Shown: one piece after another, positions 8,116-14,455 of the stretch | Layout: each line of letters starts with the position of its first letter | Position numbering within the stretch: the first letter of the stretch is position 1 | From: SIG480 sp045595605 | GTDB taxonomy: Bacteria; Bacillota; Clostridia; Oscillospirales; JAAYXM01 | Assembly (NCBI GenBank): GCA_045595605.1 | Contig: JAZOAS010000147.1 | Span: 1-16,130, forward strand | Length of the DNA: 16,130 bases | Direction of reading: 5' to 3' | Position numbers and translations under genes: made by a program | The notes under the pieces: model-generated | Databases searched by the model: none | The model's input: the letters and a program-made list of their open reading frames with translations, nothing else | What the model was told of the DNA's origin: nothing

Positions 8116-8463
8116 GTGGCGGAGCTTGAAAATATAATCGGGAGCATAATGTCGTCCCCTGAAAGTCTTGAAAGAATTATGGATGTCGTAAAGCTTTTTG
8201 GCGGGGAAGAGAAGAAAGAGGAAAAACCGGCGCCGTCACCACTTCCGATTGGCGATCTTGCGGGCGGGATAGACCCTGAGATGATAACGAAAATAATCGG
8301 GCTTTTGAATGACTATAACGCCGAGGATGACAGACGGATAAAGCTTCTGCTTGCGATACGCCCGTACATCAAGCAGGCTGACGGCTTTCATATCGACCGT
8401 GCGATTCGTATAGTAAAACTCGCGCATGTAGCCAAAAGCGCGCTTGAAAGCTTTCTGAAATAG
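8116..8463 (+). CDS. Small helical protein of unknown function, second of the set
   Basis: A 115-residue protein starting with GTG at 8116, preceded by AGGTGA (8104-8109), which overlaps the stop of the upstream gene. The N-terminal motif MSSPESLERIMDVVKLFGG (12-30) resembles the repeat in the first protein. A charged Pro-rich linker (31-46) follows, then GIDPEMITKIIGLLND (51-66), which looks like a further copy of the pattern. The C-terminal half is DDRRIKLLLAIRPYIKQ (71-87) followed by IDRAIRIVKLAHVAKSALESF, strongly basic and amphipathic. I have the impression that such LLLAIRPYI/IDRAIRI proteins are widespread as hypothetical proteins in Clostridia, but I cannot verify this here. No membrane segment is present. 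The basic amphipathic helices could bind a membrane surface or a partner; this is inference only. Confidence 0.75.
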   Translation: MAELENIIGSIMSSPESLERIMDVVKLFGGEEKKEEKPAPSPLPIGDLAGGIDPEMITKIIGLLNDYNAEDDRRIKLLLAIRPYIKQADGFHIDRAIRIVKLAHVAKSALESFLK

Positions 8464-8473
8464 GGGGATTGAG

Positions 8474-8743
8474 GTGTATAATAAATATTTTTCGGATGAC
8501 AAAGACGCTTTTTCGGATTTCTATAAACGGGTTGACTATGAGGAAGAAAAGAAGGAGGCGACACTTGCCCCCTTGACGGAAAAGAAAGAGAAGCAGAGCT
8601 TCGATTTAAAACGCCTGCTTCACGGTATTGATATAGATAAGGTCGGACTTTTGCCGCTTGTTCTTCTGCTTTTGCTGCTTGTCGATGTGGATGATGACGA
8701 AAAGCTTATCATAATCGCACTTGCTGTAATATTCGGAATATAG
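8474..8743 (+). CDS. Small membrane-associated protein of unknown function, third of the set
   Basis: An 89-residue protein starting with GTG at 8474 after a G-rich site (AGGGGG, 8462-8467), ten bases after the preceding gene. The first 50 residues are highly charged (acidic at 8-15 and 22-25, Lys/Glu-rich at 25-41). The C-terminus has two short hydrophobic stretches: VGLLPLVLLLLLLV (57-70) and IIIALAVIFGI (79-89), separated by DVDDDEK. The stretches are short for two helices that each cross the membrane, so a re-entrant hairpin or one bent insertion is possible, with the acidic turn between. It probably anchors the small-protein set to the membrane. No known family was recognised. A terminator follows at once, which closes the three-gene unit. 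Confidence 0.72.
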   Translation: MYNKYFSDDKDAFSDFYKRVDYEEEKKEATLAPLTEKKEKQSFDLKRLLHGIDIDKVGLLPLVLLLLLLVDVDDDEKLIIIALAVIFGI

Positions 8744-8778
8744 AAAAGGGATCTGCCGGGGAACGGCAGATGCCTTTT
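8744..8778. terminator. Bidirectional terminator between convergent units
   Basis: A stem of eight perfect pairs (8751-8758 with 8764-8771) extends across one G-G mismatch into AAAAGG/CCTTTT. The T-run on the plus side (8775-8779) serves the small-protein unit, and the A-run (8744-8747) gives a U-run on the minus strand for the wecB unit. It lies directly between the stop codons of two convergent genes. Confidence 0.85.
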
Positions 8779-8781
8779 TGC

Positions 8782-9528
8782 TTATTGTGGAGTTTTTCCG
8801 TCGGGAAGGGTAAAGTTTTCATCACCCTGTGCGGAGATATCTGTCTGCGTTGCGGTGATCGAGTAGATTACACTGCCCGAATTATCAACCGTCTGACCGT
8901 GGACGAGAAGCCCTGTTGTTGCGGAGACCCAGTATCTTTCGATATAGCCCGTGTGCGGGCTTTTGAGCTCTGCGTAAATGCAAGGCGCATTTTCGTATGT
9001 TGCAAGCCCTGCTTTTACAATGTTTTTGTCGTCGGCTTTGAGGATATCCTCGTAGGTCATCATCATCTGTGCATCGTCAGGCTCAAAGTCTCCTCTTGCG
9101 GCGGTATGGTAAGTCCGGCTGCCTGAACGCCAGATATAAACATTTTTCTCTGTGTAGAGATAGTGCATTGTTTGTGAGCCTGAAGGTGAGATGAGGTCAA
9201 CCTTTGAAAACGGCCCCTTTACCCAACACTTTCTTGTGTAGGTGGCACTTCCTGAGTTGTGTGAGAGAATGCTCTGCGTTTCGGAAAAATATTCCGAAGG
9301 TCGCGCCATTGCCGAGATTATGTTTTTAACATTGTTTTTGTCTATCGTAACAGTACTTGTGATGAGGGCCTCGTTTGTGTTTACTATGCTTATTTCGGGA
9401 GGACGCTCAGGGACTGTGTTTATAAGAGTTGTTGACATGTTCGGAATAAACAACAAAAAGAGTATGAAGATTACGGTACCCGCGATTGCGAAAATCAGGG
9501 TGGAATATGTTTTTCGCTGTTTATTCAT
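8782..9528 (-). CDS. Membrane-anchored extracytoplasmic protein, possibly LolA-like
   Basis: I choose the ATG at 9528 (248 residues). An AAGGAGAG site ends eight bases upstream, whereas the in-frame GTG two codons earlier is too close to it. A basic N-terminus (MNKQRK) and one hydrophobic helix (about 10-28) suggest an uncleaved signal anchor with the rest outside the membrane. The outer part has beta-strand-type segments such as CWVKGPFSKVDLISPSG, KNVYIWRSGSRTY and GYIERYWVSATTGLLV. This resembles lipoprotein-carrier (LolA-like) folds, including GerS-type proteins of Clostridia, but the match is by impression and the family is not certain. There is no Cys lipobox. It is 17 bases behind wecB, the ribosome binding site starts right after the wecB stop, and it ends at the bidirectional terminator, so it is the second gene of a wecB operon. 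Confidence 0.75.
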   Translation of the reverse strand: MNKQRKTYSTLIFAIAGTVIFILFLLFIPNMSTTLINTVPERPPEISIVNTNEALITSTVTIDKNNVKNIISAMARPSEYFSETQSILSHNSGSATYTRKCWVKGPFSKVDLISPSGSQTMHYLYTEKNVYIWRSGSRTYHTAARGDFEPDDAQMMMTYEDILKADDKNIVKAGLATYENAPCIYAELKSPHTGYIERYWVSATTGLLVHGQTVDNSGSVIYSITATQTDISAQGDENFTLPDGKTPQ

Positions 9529-9545
9529 ACGCACATCTCTCCTTT

Positions 9546-10691
9546 TTAGTTGAAGTCGGAAGGTCTCTCACCTTCACCTGTGAGCTTCCAGATAATAGCA
9601 TCCGCTATTCGCTTTGAAGCGTTGCCGTCACCGTATGGGTTGACGGCGTGTGCCATTTTCTTATAAGCTTCTTCATTGTCAAGAAGCTCGCACGCCATGC
9701 TCTTTATTACCTCGCGCTCGACACCTGCAATTTTGACTGTGCCGGCATCGACTGCTTCAGGACGCTCGGTTTCACAGCGCATAACGAGAACAGGTTTTCC
9801 GAGTGACGGTGCCTCTTCCTGGAGACCGCCTGAGTCTGTGAGGATGAAATGCGCCCTTGCCATTAAGTTGTGCATATCGTCAACATCTATCGGGTCGATG
9901 AGGTGAACTCTCGGAACATCACCGAGGATTTCAAAAACCGTTTCACGAACCACCGGACTTAAATGAACGGGGTAGATAACCTGAACATCGGGGTGAGAAT
10001 CGACGATGTCGCGTACAGCGTGCATGATGTTTCTCATAGGCTCGCCGTAGTTTTCGCGTCTGTGCGCGGTCATGAGAATTGTGCGGTAGTTTTTGAAATC
10101 AATCTTGTTGATGTTTTCATCGTGGAAGGTGTAGTTATCTGAAACGGTATATTTGAGCGCATCGATAACGGTGTTGCCTGTGATGAAAATGCCGTCTGTG
10201 AGAGCTTCGCGTTCAAGGTTCTTTGCGTTGTTTACGGTTGGGCAGAAGTTAAGGTCTGCGATGCTTCCGATAAGCTTTCTGTTCATTTCTTCGGGATACG
10301 GGGAATACTTATCGAATGAGCGAAGTCCTGCCTCAACATGTCCGACGGGAATCTGGTGGTAGAACGCGGCGAGCGCGCTGACAAATGCCGTTGAAGTGTC
10401 ACCGTGGACGAGGACTATGTCAGGCTTTACTTTTGAGAAAAGCTCATCAAGTCCCGAAAGGATTTTTGTAGTGATTGTTGAGAGTGTCTGCTTCGGAGTC
10501 ATGATGTCGAGGTCAAAATCCGGCTTGATATCAAAAATTTTGAGAACTGAGTCAAGCATCTCGCGGTGCTGCGCTGTTACACAGCAAAGTGAGTTTATGT
10601 TCTCGCGCTTGTTCAATTGGAGAACAAGCGGAGCCATTTTGATTGCTTCGGGTCTTGTTCCGAAAATGGACATAACAGTAATTTTTTTCAT
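9546..10691 (-). CDS. wecB: UDP-N-acetylglucosamine 2-epimerase (non-hydrolysing)
   Basis: This 381-residue cytoplasmic enzyme, also called MnaA in Gram-positives, interconverts UDP-GlcNAc and UDP-ManNAc, a precursor of teichoic acid linkage units and secondary wall polymers. Family motifs are complete: GTRPEAIKMAPL (11-22), VHGDTSTAF (95-103), GHVEAGLRS (117-125), MTAHRRENYG (207-216), and DSGGLQEEAPSLGKPVLVMR (286-305). Asp98, Glu120, Glu134 and His210 occupy the positions of the active-site residues in the E. coli enzyme. The ATG has a GAGGAG site. UDP-ManNAc is a plausible precursor of the wall polymer that SLH domains bind, which would fit the SLH protein elsewhere in the window; that link is inference. 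Its own promoter lies at 10723-10751. Confidence 0.96.
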   Translation of the reverse strand: MKKITVMSIFGTRPEAIKMAPLVLQLNKRENINSLCCVTAQHREMLDSVLKIFDIKPDFDLDIMTPKQTLSTITTKILSGLDELFSKVKPDIVLVHGDTSTAFVSALAAFYHQIPVGHVEAGLRSFDKYSPYPEEMNRKLIGSIADLNFCPTVNNAKNLEREALTDGIFITGNTVIDALKYTVSDNYTFHDENINKIDFKNYRTILMTAHRRENYGEPMRNIMHAVRDIVDSHPDVQVIYPVHLSPVVRETVFEILGDVPRVHLIDPIDVDDMHNLMARAHFILTDSGGLQEEAPSLGKPVLVMRCETERPEAVDAGTVKIAGVEREVIKSMACELLDNEEAYKKMAHAVNPYGDGNASKRIADAIIWKLTGEGERPSDFN

Positions 10692-10722
10692 AATTATTTC
10701 TCCTCATCAAGAATACAATACT

Positions 10723-10751
10723 ATTCTATACCAAAAAAATAATTTTTGCAA
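10723..10751 (-). promoter_or_regulatory. Promoter of the wecB operon
   Basis: On the minus strand a -35 TTGCAA (10746-10751) and a -10 TAGAAT (10723-10728) are 17 bases apart. They lie about 30 bases upstream of the wecB start codon. The divergent Lrp-gene promoter uses the same -35 hexamer. Confidence 0.7.
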
Positions 10752-10775
10752 GGATTACAAAAAAGCGGAAAGCTA

Positions 10776-10804
10776 TTGCAAGAAAAAAATGAATTTAGTA
10801 TAAT
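10776..10804 (+). promoter_or_regulatory. Promoter of the Lrp-aminotransferase-ispE operon
   Basis: A -35 TTGCAA (10776-10781), a 17-base spacer and a consensus -10 TATAAT (10799-10804). Transcription would start near 10811, about 35 bases before the Lrp-type gene. Confidence 0.8.
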
Positions 10805-10845
10805 AGAAAACAGTAAAAATAATATGCTTTTAAGGAGTGTTTGAT

Positions 10846-11328
10846 ATGGATGCGTCTATTTTGAAATTGCTTGAAAACAATGCTAAGATGACTTCTGAGC
10901 AGATAGCCTCTTCTCTTCAGGTGGATGAGAAGGAGGTTGCGGAGAAAATCTCAGCCTTTGAGGATGAAGATATAATCGTCGGATACAAGACTCTTATAGA
11001 CTGGGAAAAGCTCGGAGATACATCCGTCACGGCGCTCATAGAAATAAAGGTTGTTCCGCAGCGAGGGCTTGGTTTTGAAAGAATTGCCGAGCGTATCAGC
11101 CAGTATGACGAGGTTGAGAGTGTGTATCTCATGTCAGGCGGTTTTGATATAGCGGTTACGGTTAGTGGCGAGTCGCTTCGTGAGGTGGCGTGCTTTGTTT
11201 CCGATAAGCTTGCACCGCTTGAGTATGTCACATCAACTGCGACGCACTTTGTTCTTAAAAAGTTTAAGGATAAGGGCATTATGTACACAAATACCCAGAA
11301 GGACCAGGAACGCGAATACGCGTTTTAG
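10846..11328 (+). CDS. Lrp/AsnC-family transcriptional regulator
   Basis: The ATG at 10846 is chosen (160 residues). AAGGAG ends nine bases upstream, whereas the in-frame GTG at 10837 overlaps that site. The N-terminal helix-turn-helix (about 3-50) has the typical ILKLLENNAKMTSEQIASSL pattern. The C-terminal half (about 62-140) is a RAM ligand-binding domain with VYLMSGGFDIAVTV (93-106), where the GG-aromatic-Asp turn is expected. Such proteins are octameric and respond to amino acids. The aminotransferase gene follows at 19 bases. The same pair is known in Bacillus subtilis as the alanine-responsive AlaR with AlaT (formerly YugG/YugH), so this is probably an orthologous arrangement; the effector alanine is inferred from that. 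It probably also controls its own promoter. Confidence 0.92.
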   Translation: MDASILKLLENNAKMTSEQIASSLQVDEKEVAEKISAFEDEDIIVGYKTLIDWEKLGDTSVTALIEIKVVPQRGLGFERIAERISQYDEVESVYLMSGGFDIAVTVSGESLREVACFVSDKLAPLEYVTSTATHFVLKKFKDKGIMYTNTQKDQEREYAF

Positions 11329-11347
11329 GTCTTGGAGGAAATGATTT

Positions 11348-12508
11348 ATGGATTACAGTAAAAAGTTATCAACCTGCGCAAGCGGGTTAAAACCGTCAGG
11401 AATACGAAAGTTTTTTGACCTCATAGACGGAAAAGATATAATTTCTCTCGGTATAGGTGAGCCTGATTTTGTAACGCCGTGGCACATAAGGGATGCAGGT
11501 ATAGCTTCTCTTGAAAAAGGGTTTACTTACTACACACCGAATGCGGGAACAACTGACCTTCGCCGTGCTATATGCGATTATATGAAGCGCTCGCTCGGAG
11601 TTTCGTATGCCTATGAAAATGAGGTCGTTGTAACCGTTGGCGGAAGTGAGGCGATTGACCTTGCGTTCCGCGCGCTTATAAACCCGGGTGACGAGGTTAT
11701 AGTGCCCGAGCCTTCGTTTGTTTGTTACGGACCTATGGCGAGTCTCGCGGGTGCGGTTGCGGTCCCTGTTGCGACGGTTGAGGAGGATGATTTTAAATTA
11801 AATCCCAAAAAGCTTGAAGCGGCGATTACACCGAAGACAAAGGTTCTCATCCTGCCGTATCCGAATAACCCGACAGGTGCTATACTTGATAAAAAACAGC
11901 TCGAGGAGCTTTCTGAAATTATAATCAAGCATGACCTTATGGTTATATCTGATGAAATTTATTCAGAGCTCACATACAGCGGTGCTCATGTTTCGCCGGC
12001 ATCAATTCCCGGTATGCGCGAGCGCACGGTAGTTGTAAACGGGTTCTCAAAGTCATACGCCATGACAGGCTGGAGACTTGGGTACGCGTGCGGCCCAAAG
12101 GAGATAATCGGGGTTATGACGAGAGTTCATCAGTATGCGATTATGTCAGCGCCTACCATGGCTCAGTTTGCGGCGGTTGAAGCTCTTGACAACGGAGACC
12201 GTGACATAGCTGAAATGAGGGAAGAGTACAACCAGCGTCGCAGGTTCATGTGCGACAGATTCAATGCGATAGGGCTTGATTGCAAGATGCCGGAAGGTGC
12301 GTTTTATATGTTCCCGTCAATTAAAAAGACAGGGCTTTCTTCTGAAGAATTCTGCGCAAGACTTCTTAAAGAGAAACGGGTTGCCGTTATTCCGGGAAAT
12401 GCCTTTGGCGACAGCGGTGAAGGCTATGTAAGATGTTGCTATGCGGCGTCTATGAAAAACATAGCAAAGGCGCTTGAAAGAATAGAAGAATTCTTGAAAA
12501 CTCTGTAA
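11348..12508 (+). CDS. Class I/II PLP-dependent aminotransferase, AlaT-like
   Basis: This 386-residue cytosolic enzyme has the fold type I aminotransferase motifs. ISLGIGEPDF (32-41) comes first, then TVGGSEAI (96-103) for phosphate binding, YPNNPTGA (171-178), DEIYSELTY (202-210) and SKSYAMTGWRLGY (234-246) with the PLP-binding Lys235. Arg363 in GYVRCCYA sits where the substrate carboxylate is held. A GGAGG site (11335-11339) precedes the ATG. The neighbouring Lrp-type regulator and the family's overall match to AlaT/PatA-like proteins suggest pyruvate/alanine or aromatic amino acid transamination, with 2-oxoglutarate/glutamate as partner. Substrate is not fixed by sequence. It is the middle gene of an operon that ends with ispE. 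Confidence 0.93.
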   Translation: MDYSKKLSTCASGLKPSGIRKFFDLIDGKDIISLGIGEPDFVTPWHIRDAGIASLEKGFTYYTPNAGTTDLRRAICDYMKRSLGVSYAYENEVVVTVGGSEAIDLAFRALINPGDEVIVPEPSFVCYGPMASLAGAVAVPVATVEEDDFKLNPKKLEAAITPKTKVLILPYPNNPTGAILDKKQLEELSEIIIKHDLMVISDEIYSELTYSGAHVSPASIPGMRERTVVVNGFSKSYAMTGWRLGYACGPKEIIGVMTRVHQYAIMSAPTMAQFAAVEALDNGDRDIAEMREEYNQRRRFMCDRFNAIGLDCKMPEGAFYMFPSIKKTGLSSEEFCARLLKEKRVAVIPGNAFGDSGEGYVRCCYAASMKNIAKALERIEEFLKTL

Positions 12509-12526
12509 AACGGGAAGTAAAAAGTT

Positions 12527-13420
12527 ATGCGATACGGATTTGCTAAAGCATATGCAAAACTTAATCTGACGCTTGATGTGCTGTCTCGTCGCGAGGACGG
12601 TTATCACGACCTTGAAATGATTATGCAGAGCATATCTCTGTGTGATTCGGTTTCTGTAAGAATTGGTTGCGGTGAGGGAATATCGGTCGTTTCAAATGTC
12701 CGCCATATACCAAACGACGAGAGAAATATTGCCTACAAGGCGGCGACGGCCTTTATAAAAGCTACGGGTAACGACTGCGGCGGAATCAATATAGCGATAG
12801 AGAAGCGGATTCCGTCAAGTGCCGGCATGGCGGGAGGAAGCGCTGACGGCGCGGCGGTATTACGGCTTTTGTCGGTACTGTCGGGGGAGAATCTTTCAGA
12901 CTCAAGGCTTTGTGAAATAGGGCTTGAAGTTGGGGCGGATGTTCCGTTTTGTATAATGGGCGGAACTTCTCTTGCTCGTGCAAAGGGAGAAAAGCTTACT
13001 GAACTTGCACCGCTTCCTGAATGTTATTTTGTAATAGGAAAACCAAAACGCGGAATGTCAACAAAGGCTGTGTTTGAAAAGATTGACTCTGAACCGATAC
13101 CGCATCGCCCTGATGCGACGGCGATGATTGAAGCGATTGAAAAAGCCGCTGTTTCTGACATTGCAAAACAGGTGTATAATGTTTTTGAAGCACCTGTTTC
13201 GCTTGAGGTTTCCGAGATTTGCGATATAAAGAAAATTCTCCTTGAAAACGGCGCAATGACAGCAGCTATGACCGGTAGCGGAAGTGCTGTCTTTGGGATG
13301 TTTGACAACCTTGATGTTGCGAAAAAGGCAGCGGGGGTTCTTTCTGAAAAATACACCGATGTGTTCGTTGCGACCCCTGTCTTCTCGGATAAGGTCAGAG
13401 AAGTAATTGTTTGTGAATAA
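12527..13420 (+). CDS. ispE: 4-diphosphocytidyl-2-C-methyl-D-erythritol kinase
   Basis: A 297-residue GHMP kinase of the non-mevalonate (MEP) isoprenoid pathway, which phosphorylates the 2-hydroxyl of 4-diphosphocytidyl-methylerythritol with ATP. The N-terminal AKAYAKLNLTLDV segment holds Lys11, equivalent to the catalytic Lys. The ATP-binding motif PSSAGMAGGSADGAA is at 96-110, Asp137 lies in GADVPF, and the third GHMP motif MTGSGSAVFGMF is at 248-259. Length is normal for the family. The ribosome binding site is weak (GGGAAGT, 12512-12518) and the gene follows the aminotransferase by 18 bases, so it probably depends on the upstream promoter and on coupling. In many Bacillota ispE neighbours purR or spoIIR; the location after an aminotransferase is less usual. 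Confidence 0.96.
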   Translation: MRYGFAKAYAKLNLTLDVLSRREDGYHDLEMIMQSISLCDSVSVRIGCGEGISVVSNVRHIPNDERNIAYKAATAFIKATGNDCGGINIAIEKRIPSSAGMAGGSADGAAVLRLLSVLSGENLSDSRLCEIGLEVGADVPFCIMGGTSLARAKGEKLTELAPLPECYFVIGKPKRGMSTKAVFEKIDSEPIPHRPDATAMIEAIEKAAVSDIAKQVYNVFEAPVSLEVSEICDIKKILLENGAMTAAMTGSGSAVFGMFDNLDVAKKAAGVLSEKYTDVFVATPVFSDKVREVIVCE

Positions 13421-13428
13421 CTGATAAT

Positions 13429-13475
13429 AAAAGAGCCTGTTTCGGTTAGACCGAAACAGGTTCTTTTGTTTTTTC
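13429..13475. terminator. Bidirectional terminator, overlapping a coding end
   Basis: An 18-bp stem with one G-U pair (13429-13446 with 13450-13467, loop of 3) is followed by T-rich sequence on the plus side. An A-run on the other side gives the U-run for the minus strand. On the minus strand the final codons of the small alarmone synthetase (CCT GTT TCG GTC TAA) form one arm. It serves both ispE and the convergent synthetase gene. Confidence 0.92.
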
Positions 13476-14162
13476 GAGGCTTTTCTTTCTGAGAGCATCC
13501 ATTCTCATATCAAGCTCGGCACTGAGCTTTGAGCAGAGGTAGAGCTCGTGAGCCATGTTTTCTGTGAAAGGCGTATCCTTTTTGTATTTGAGCTGATGTT
13601 CGAGTGCTGCCCAGGAGTCCATAGCGATTGTGCGGAGCTGGATTTCTATTTTCATCTCGCGCTTCTCGTGCATGAGGAAAATCGGAACGGAAACTATGAG
13701 GTGAAGACTGCGATAACCGTTTTCCTTCGGGGTTTTTATGTAGTCCTTTATTGTAATTGTTGTAATATCGTCCTGCGAAAGAAGGGCATCTGCGAGTGAA
13801 TAGACATCATCCGTAAAGGAACAGATAACGCGGACACCTGCGATGTCATTCAGGTTTTCTTCGATTGAAGAAAAGGTTATGGGAAGATTTTTTGACATAA
13901 GTTTTTTGAGCATGCTGTCCGGGCTTTTCAGACGGCTCTTTATTCCGTTTATCGGTGTTCGGTCGTGCTGAAGAGAAAATTGCTCGTTAAGGACATTGAA
14001 CTTTGTTTCAATCTCCATTATCGCACAACGGTAATATGCCATAAGCTTCTGGAAGTTCTCCACGGCCTGATGTATTTCGTGGAGAGCATCTTCGTTTTTT
14101 AATAAAGTTTCGAAAAGGGGAGTGCGTTCTGGTAACAGCGCTCCTTTTAAATCCTTTTGCAT
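13446..14162 (-). CDS. Small alarmone synthetase, RelP/RelQ-type (p)ppGpp synthetase
   Basis: I choose the ATG at 14162 (238 residues). It has a GGAGG site seven bases upstream, and a longer frame back to 14222 would begin upstream of the promoter -10. It contains only the RelA/SpoT synthetase domain, with no HD hydrolase, TGS or ACT domain, as in B. subtilis YjbM/YwaC. Motifs are SRLKSPDSMLKKL (76-88), DIAGVRVIC (106-114) with the metal-binding Asp106, KDYIKTPKENGYRSLHL (139-155), and IEIQLRT (172-178) with Glu173 in the catalytic position, followed by AMDSWAALEHQLKYK (180-194). It should transfer pyrophosphate from ATP to GDP or GTP and make (p)ppGpp in stress. Small synthetases are usually controlled by transcription, which makes the divergent intergenic region relevant. 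Which subtype it is (RelP or RelQ) is not settled. Confidence 0.93.
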   Translation of the reverse strand: MQKDLKGALLPERTPLFETLLKNEDALHEIHQAVENFQKLMAYYRCAIMEIETKFNVLNEQFSLQHDRTPINGIKSRLKSPDSMLKKLMSKNLPITFSSIEENLNDIAGVRVICSFTDDVYSLADALLSQDDITTITIKDYIKTPKENGYRSLHLIVSVPIFLMHEKREMKIEIQLRTIAMDSWAALEHQLKYKKDTPFTENMAHELYLCSKLSAELDMRMDALRKKSLEKTKEPVSV

Positions 14163-14193
14163 ATCGGAACCTCCGTTTTGTTCTTCTGAAAAT

Positions 14194-14222
14194 AAGGTAA
14201 CATTATTGGGCGCCGATGTCAA
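14194..14222 (-). promoter_or_regulatory. Promoter of the small alarmone synthetase gene
   Basis: On the minus strand a consensus -35 TTGACA (14217-14222) and a -10 TACCTT (14194-14199) are 17 bases apart. The transcript would start near 14187, about 25 bases before the ATG at 14162. The MraZ-like box at 14247-14262 lies about 60-75 bases upstream of the start of transcription. Confidence 0.7.
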
Positions 14223-14246
14223 ATAAAAATTTTATGAACAATTTTT

Positions 14247-14262
14247 CACCACTTTCCACCAC
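14247..14262 (-). promoter_or_regulatory. MraZ-like direct-repeat box upstream of the alarmone synthetase gene
   Basis: On the minus strand GTGGTG occurs twice with a four-base GAAA spacer, a 10-base period (14257-14262 and 14247-14252). It continues as AAAA. Over 19 bases it differs at one position from the box in front of mraZ, in opposite orientation. Sequence similarity is seen directly; binding by MraZ is inferred. Confidence 0.5.
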
Positions 14263-14379
14263 GGAGTAAATTTTGCGAAAAATACGCCTATTTTTTCTTG
14301 TAACTCAGGCAAAGGTAAGTATATTTCGTTTGTGTTACAAAAATATCGAAAAAAATGTAATAAAATTTTAAAAAAACTA

Positions 14380-14408
14380 TTGATTTTTTGGTTGGAAAAG
14401 TTTATAAT
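14380..14408 (+). promoter_or_regulatory. Promoter of the mraZ/dcw cluster
   Basis: A -35 TTGATT (14380-14385), a 17-base spacer and a perfect -10 TATAAT (14403-14408). Transcription would start near 14415, so the repeat box at 14419-14445 lies directly in the initially transcribed region, a position suited to repression. Confidence 0.82.
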
Positions 14409-14418
14409 AAATCTACAA

Positions 14419-14445
14419 GTGGTGCAAAGTGGTGAAAGGTAGGTG
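14419..14445 (+). promoter_or_regulatory. MraZ operator (direct repeats)
   Basis: Two perfect GTGGTG copies (14419-14424 and 14429-14434) and a degenerate third (GTAGGTG, 14439-14445) occur at a 10-base period, with CAAA and AAAG spacers. MraZ is known in E. coli and Mycoplasma to bind short G-rich direct repeats with about one helical turn period (AAAGTG-type in Mycoplasma) in front of its own gene. The third copy also serves as the ribosome binding region of mraZ (AGGTGA, 14441-14446). Confidence 0.8.
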
Positions 14446-14455
14446 ACAAGACATT

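Noticed and set aside
10692..10722. A riboswitch or attenuator in the wecB leader
   Set aside because: The leader is only about 30 bases long and holds just the ribosome binding site; no stable hairpin is visible.
14163..14222. Longer start for the alarmone synthetase (20 extra residues)
   Set aside because: The extension covers the -35 and -10 of a good promoter, and the inner ATG at 14162 has GGAGG seven bases upstream.
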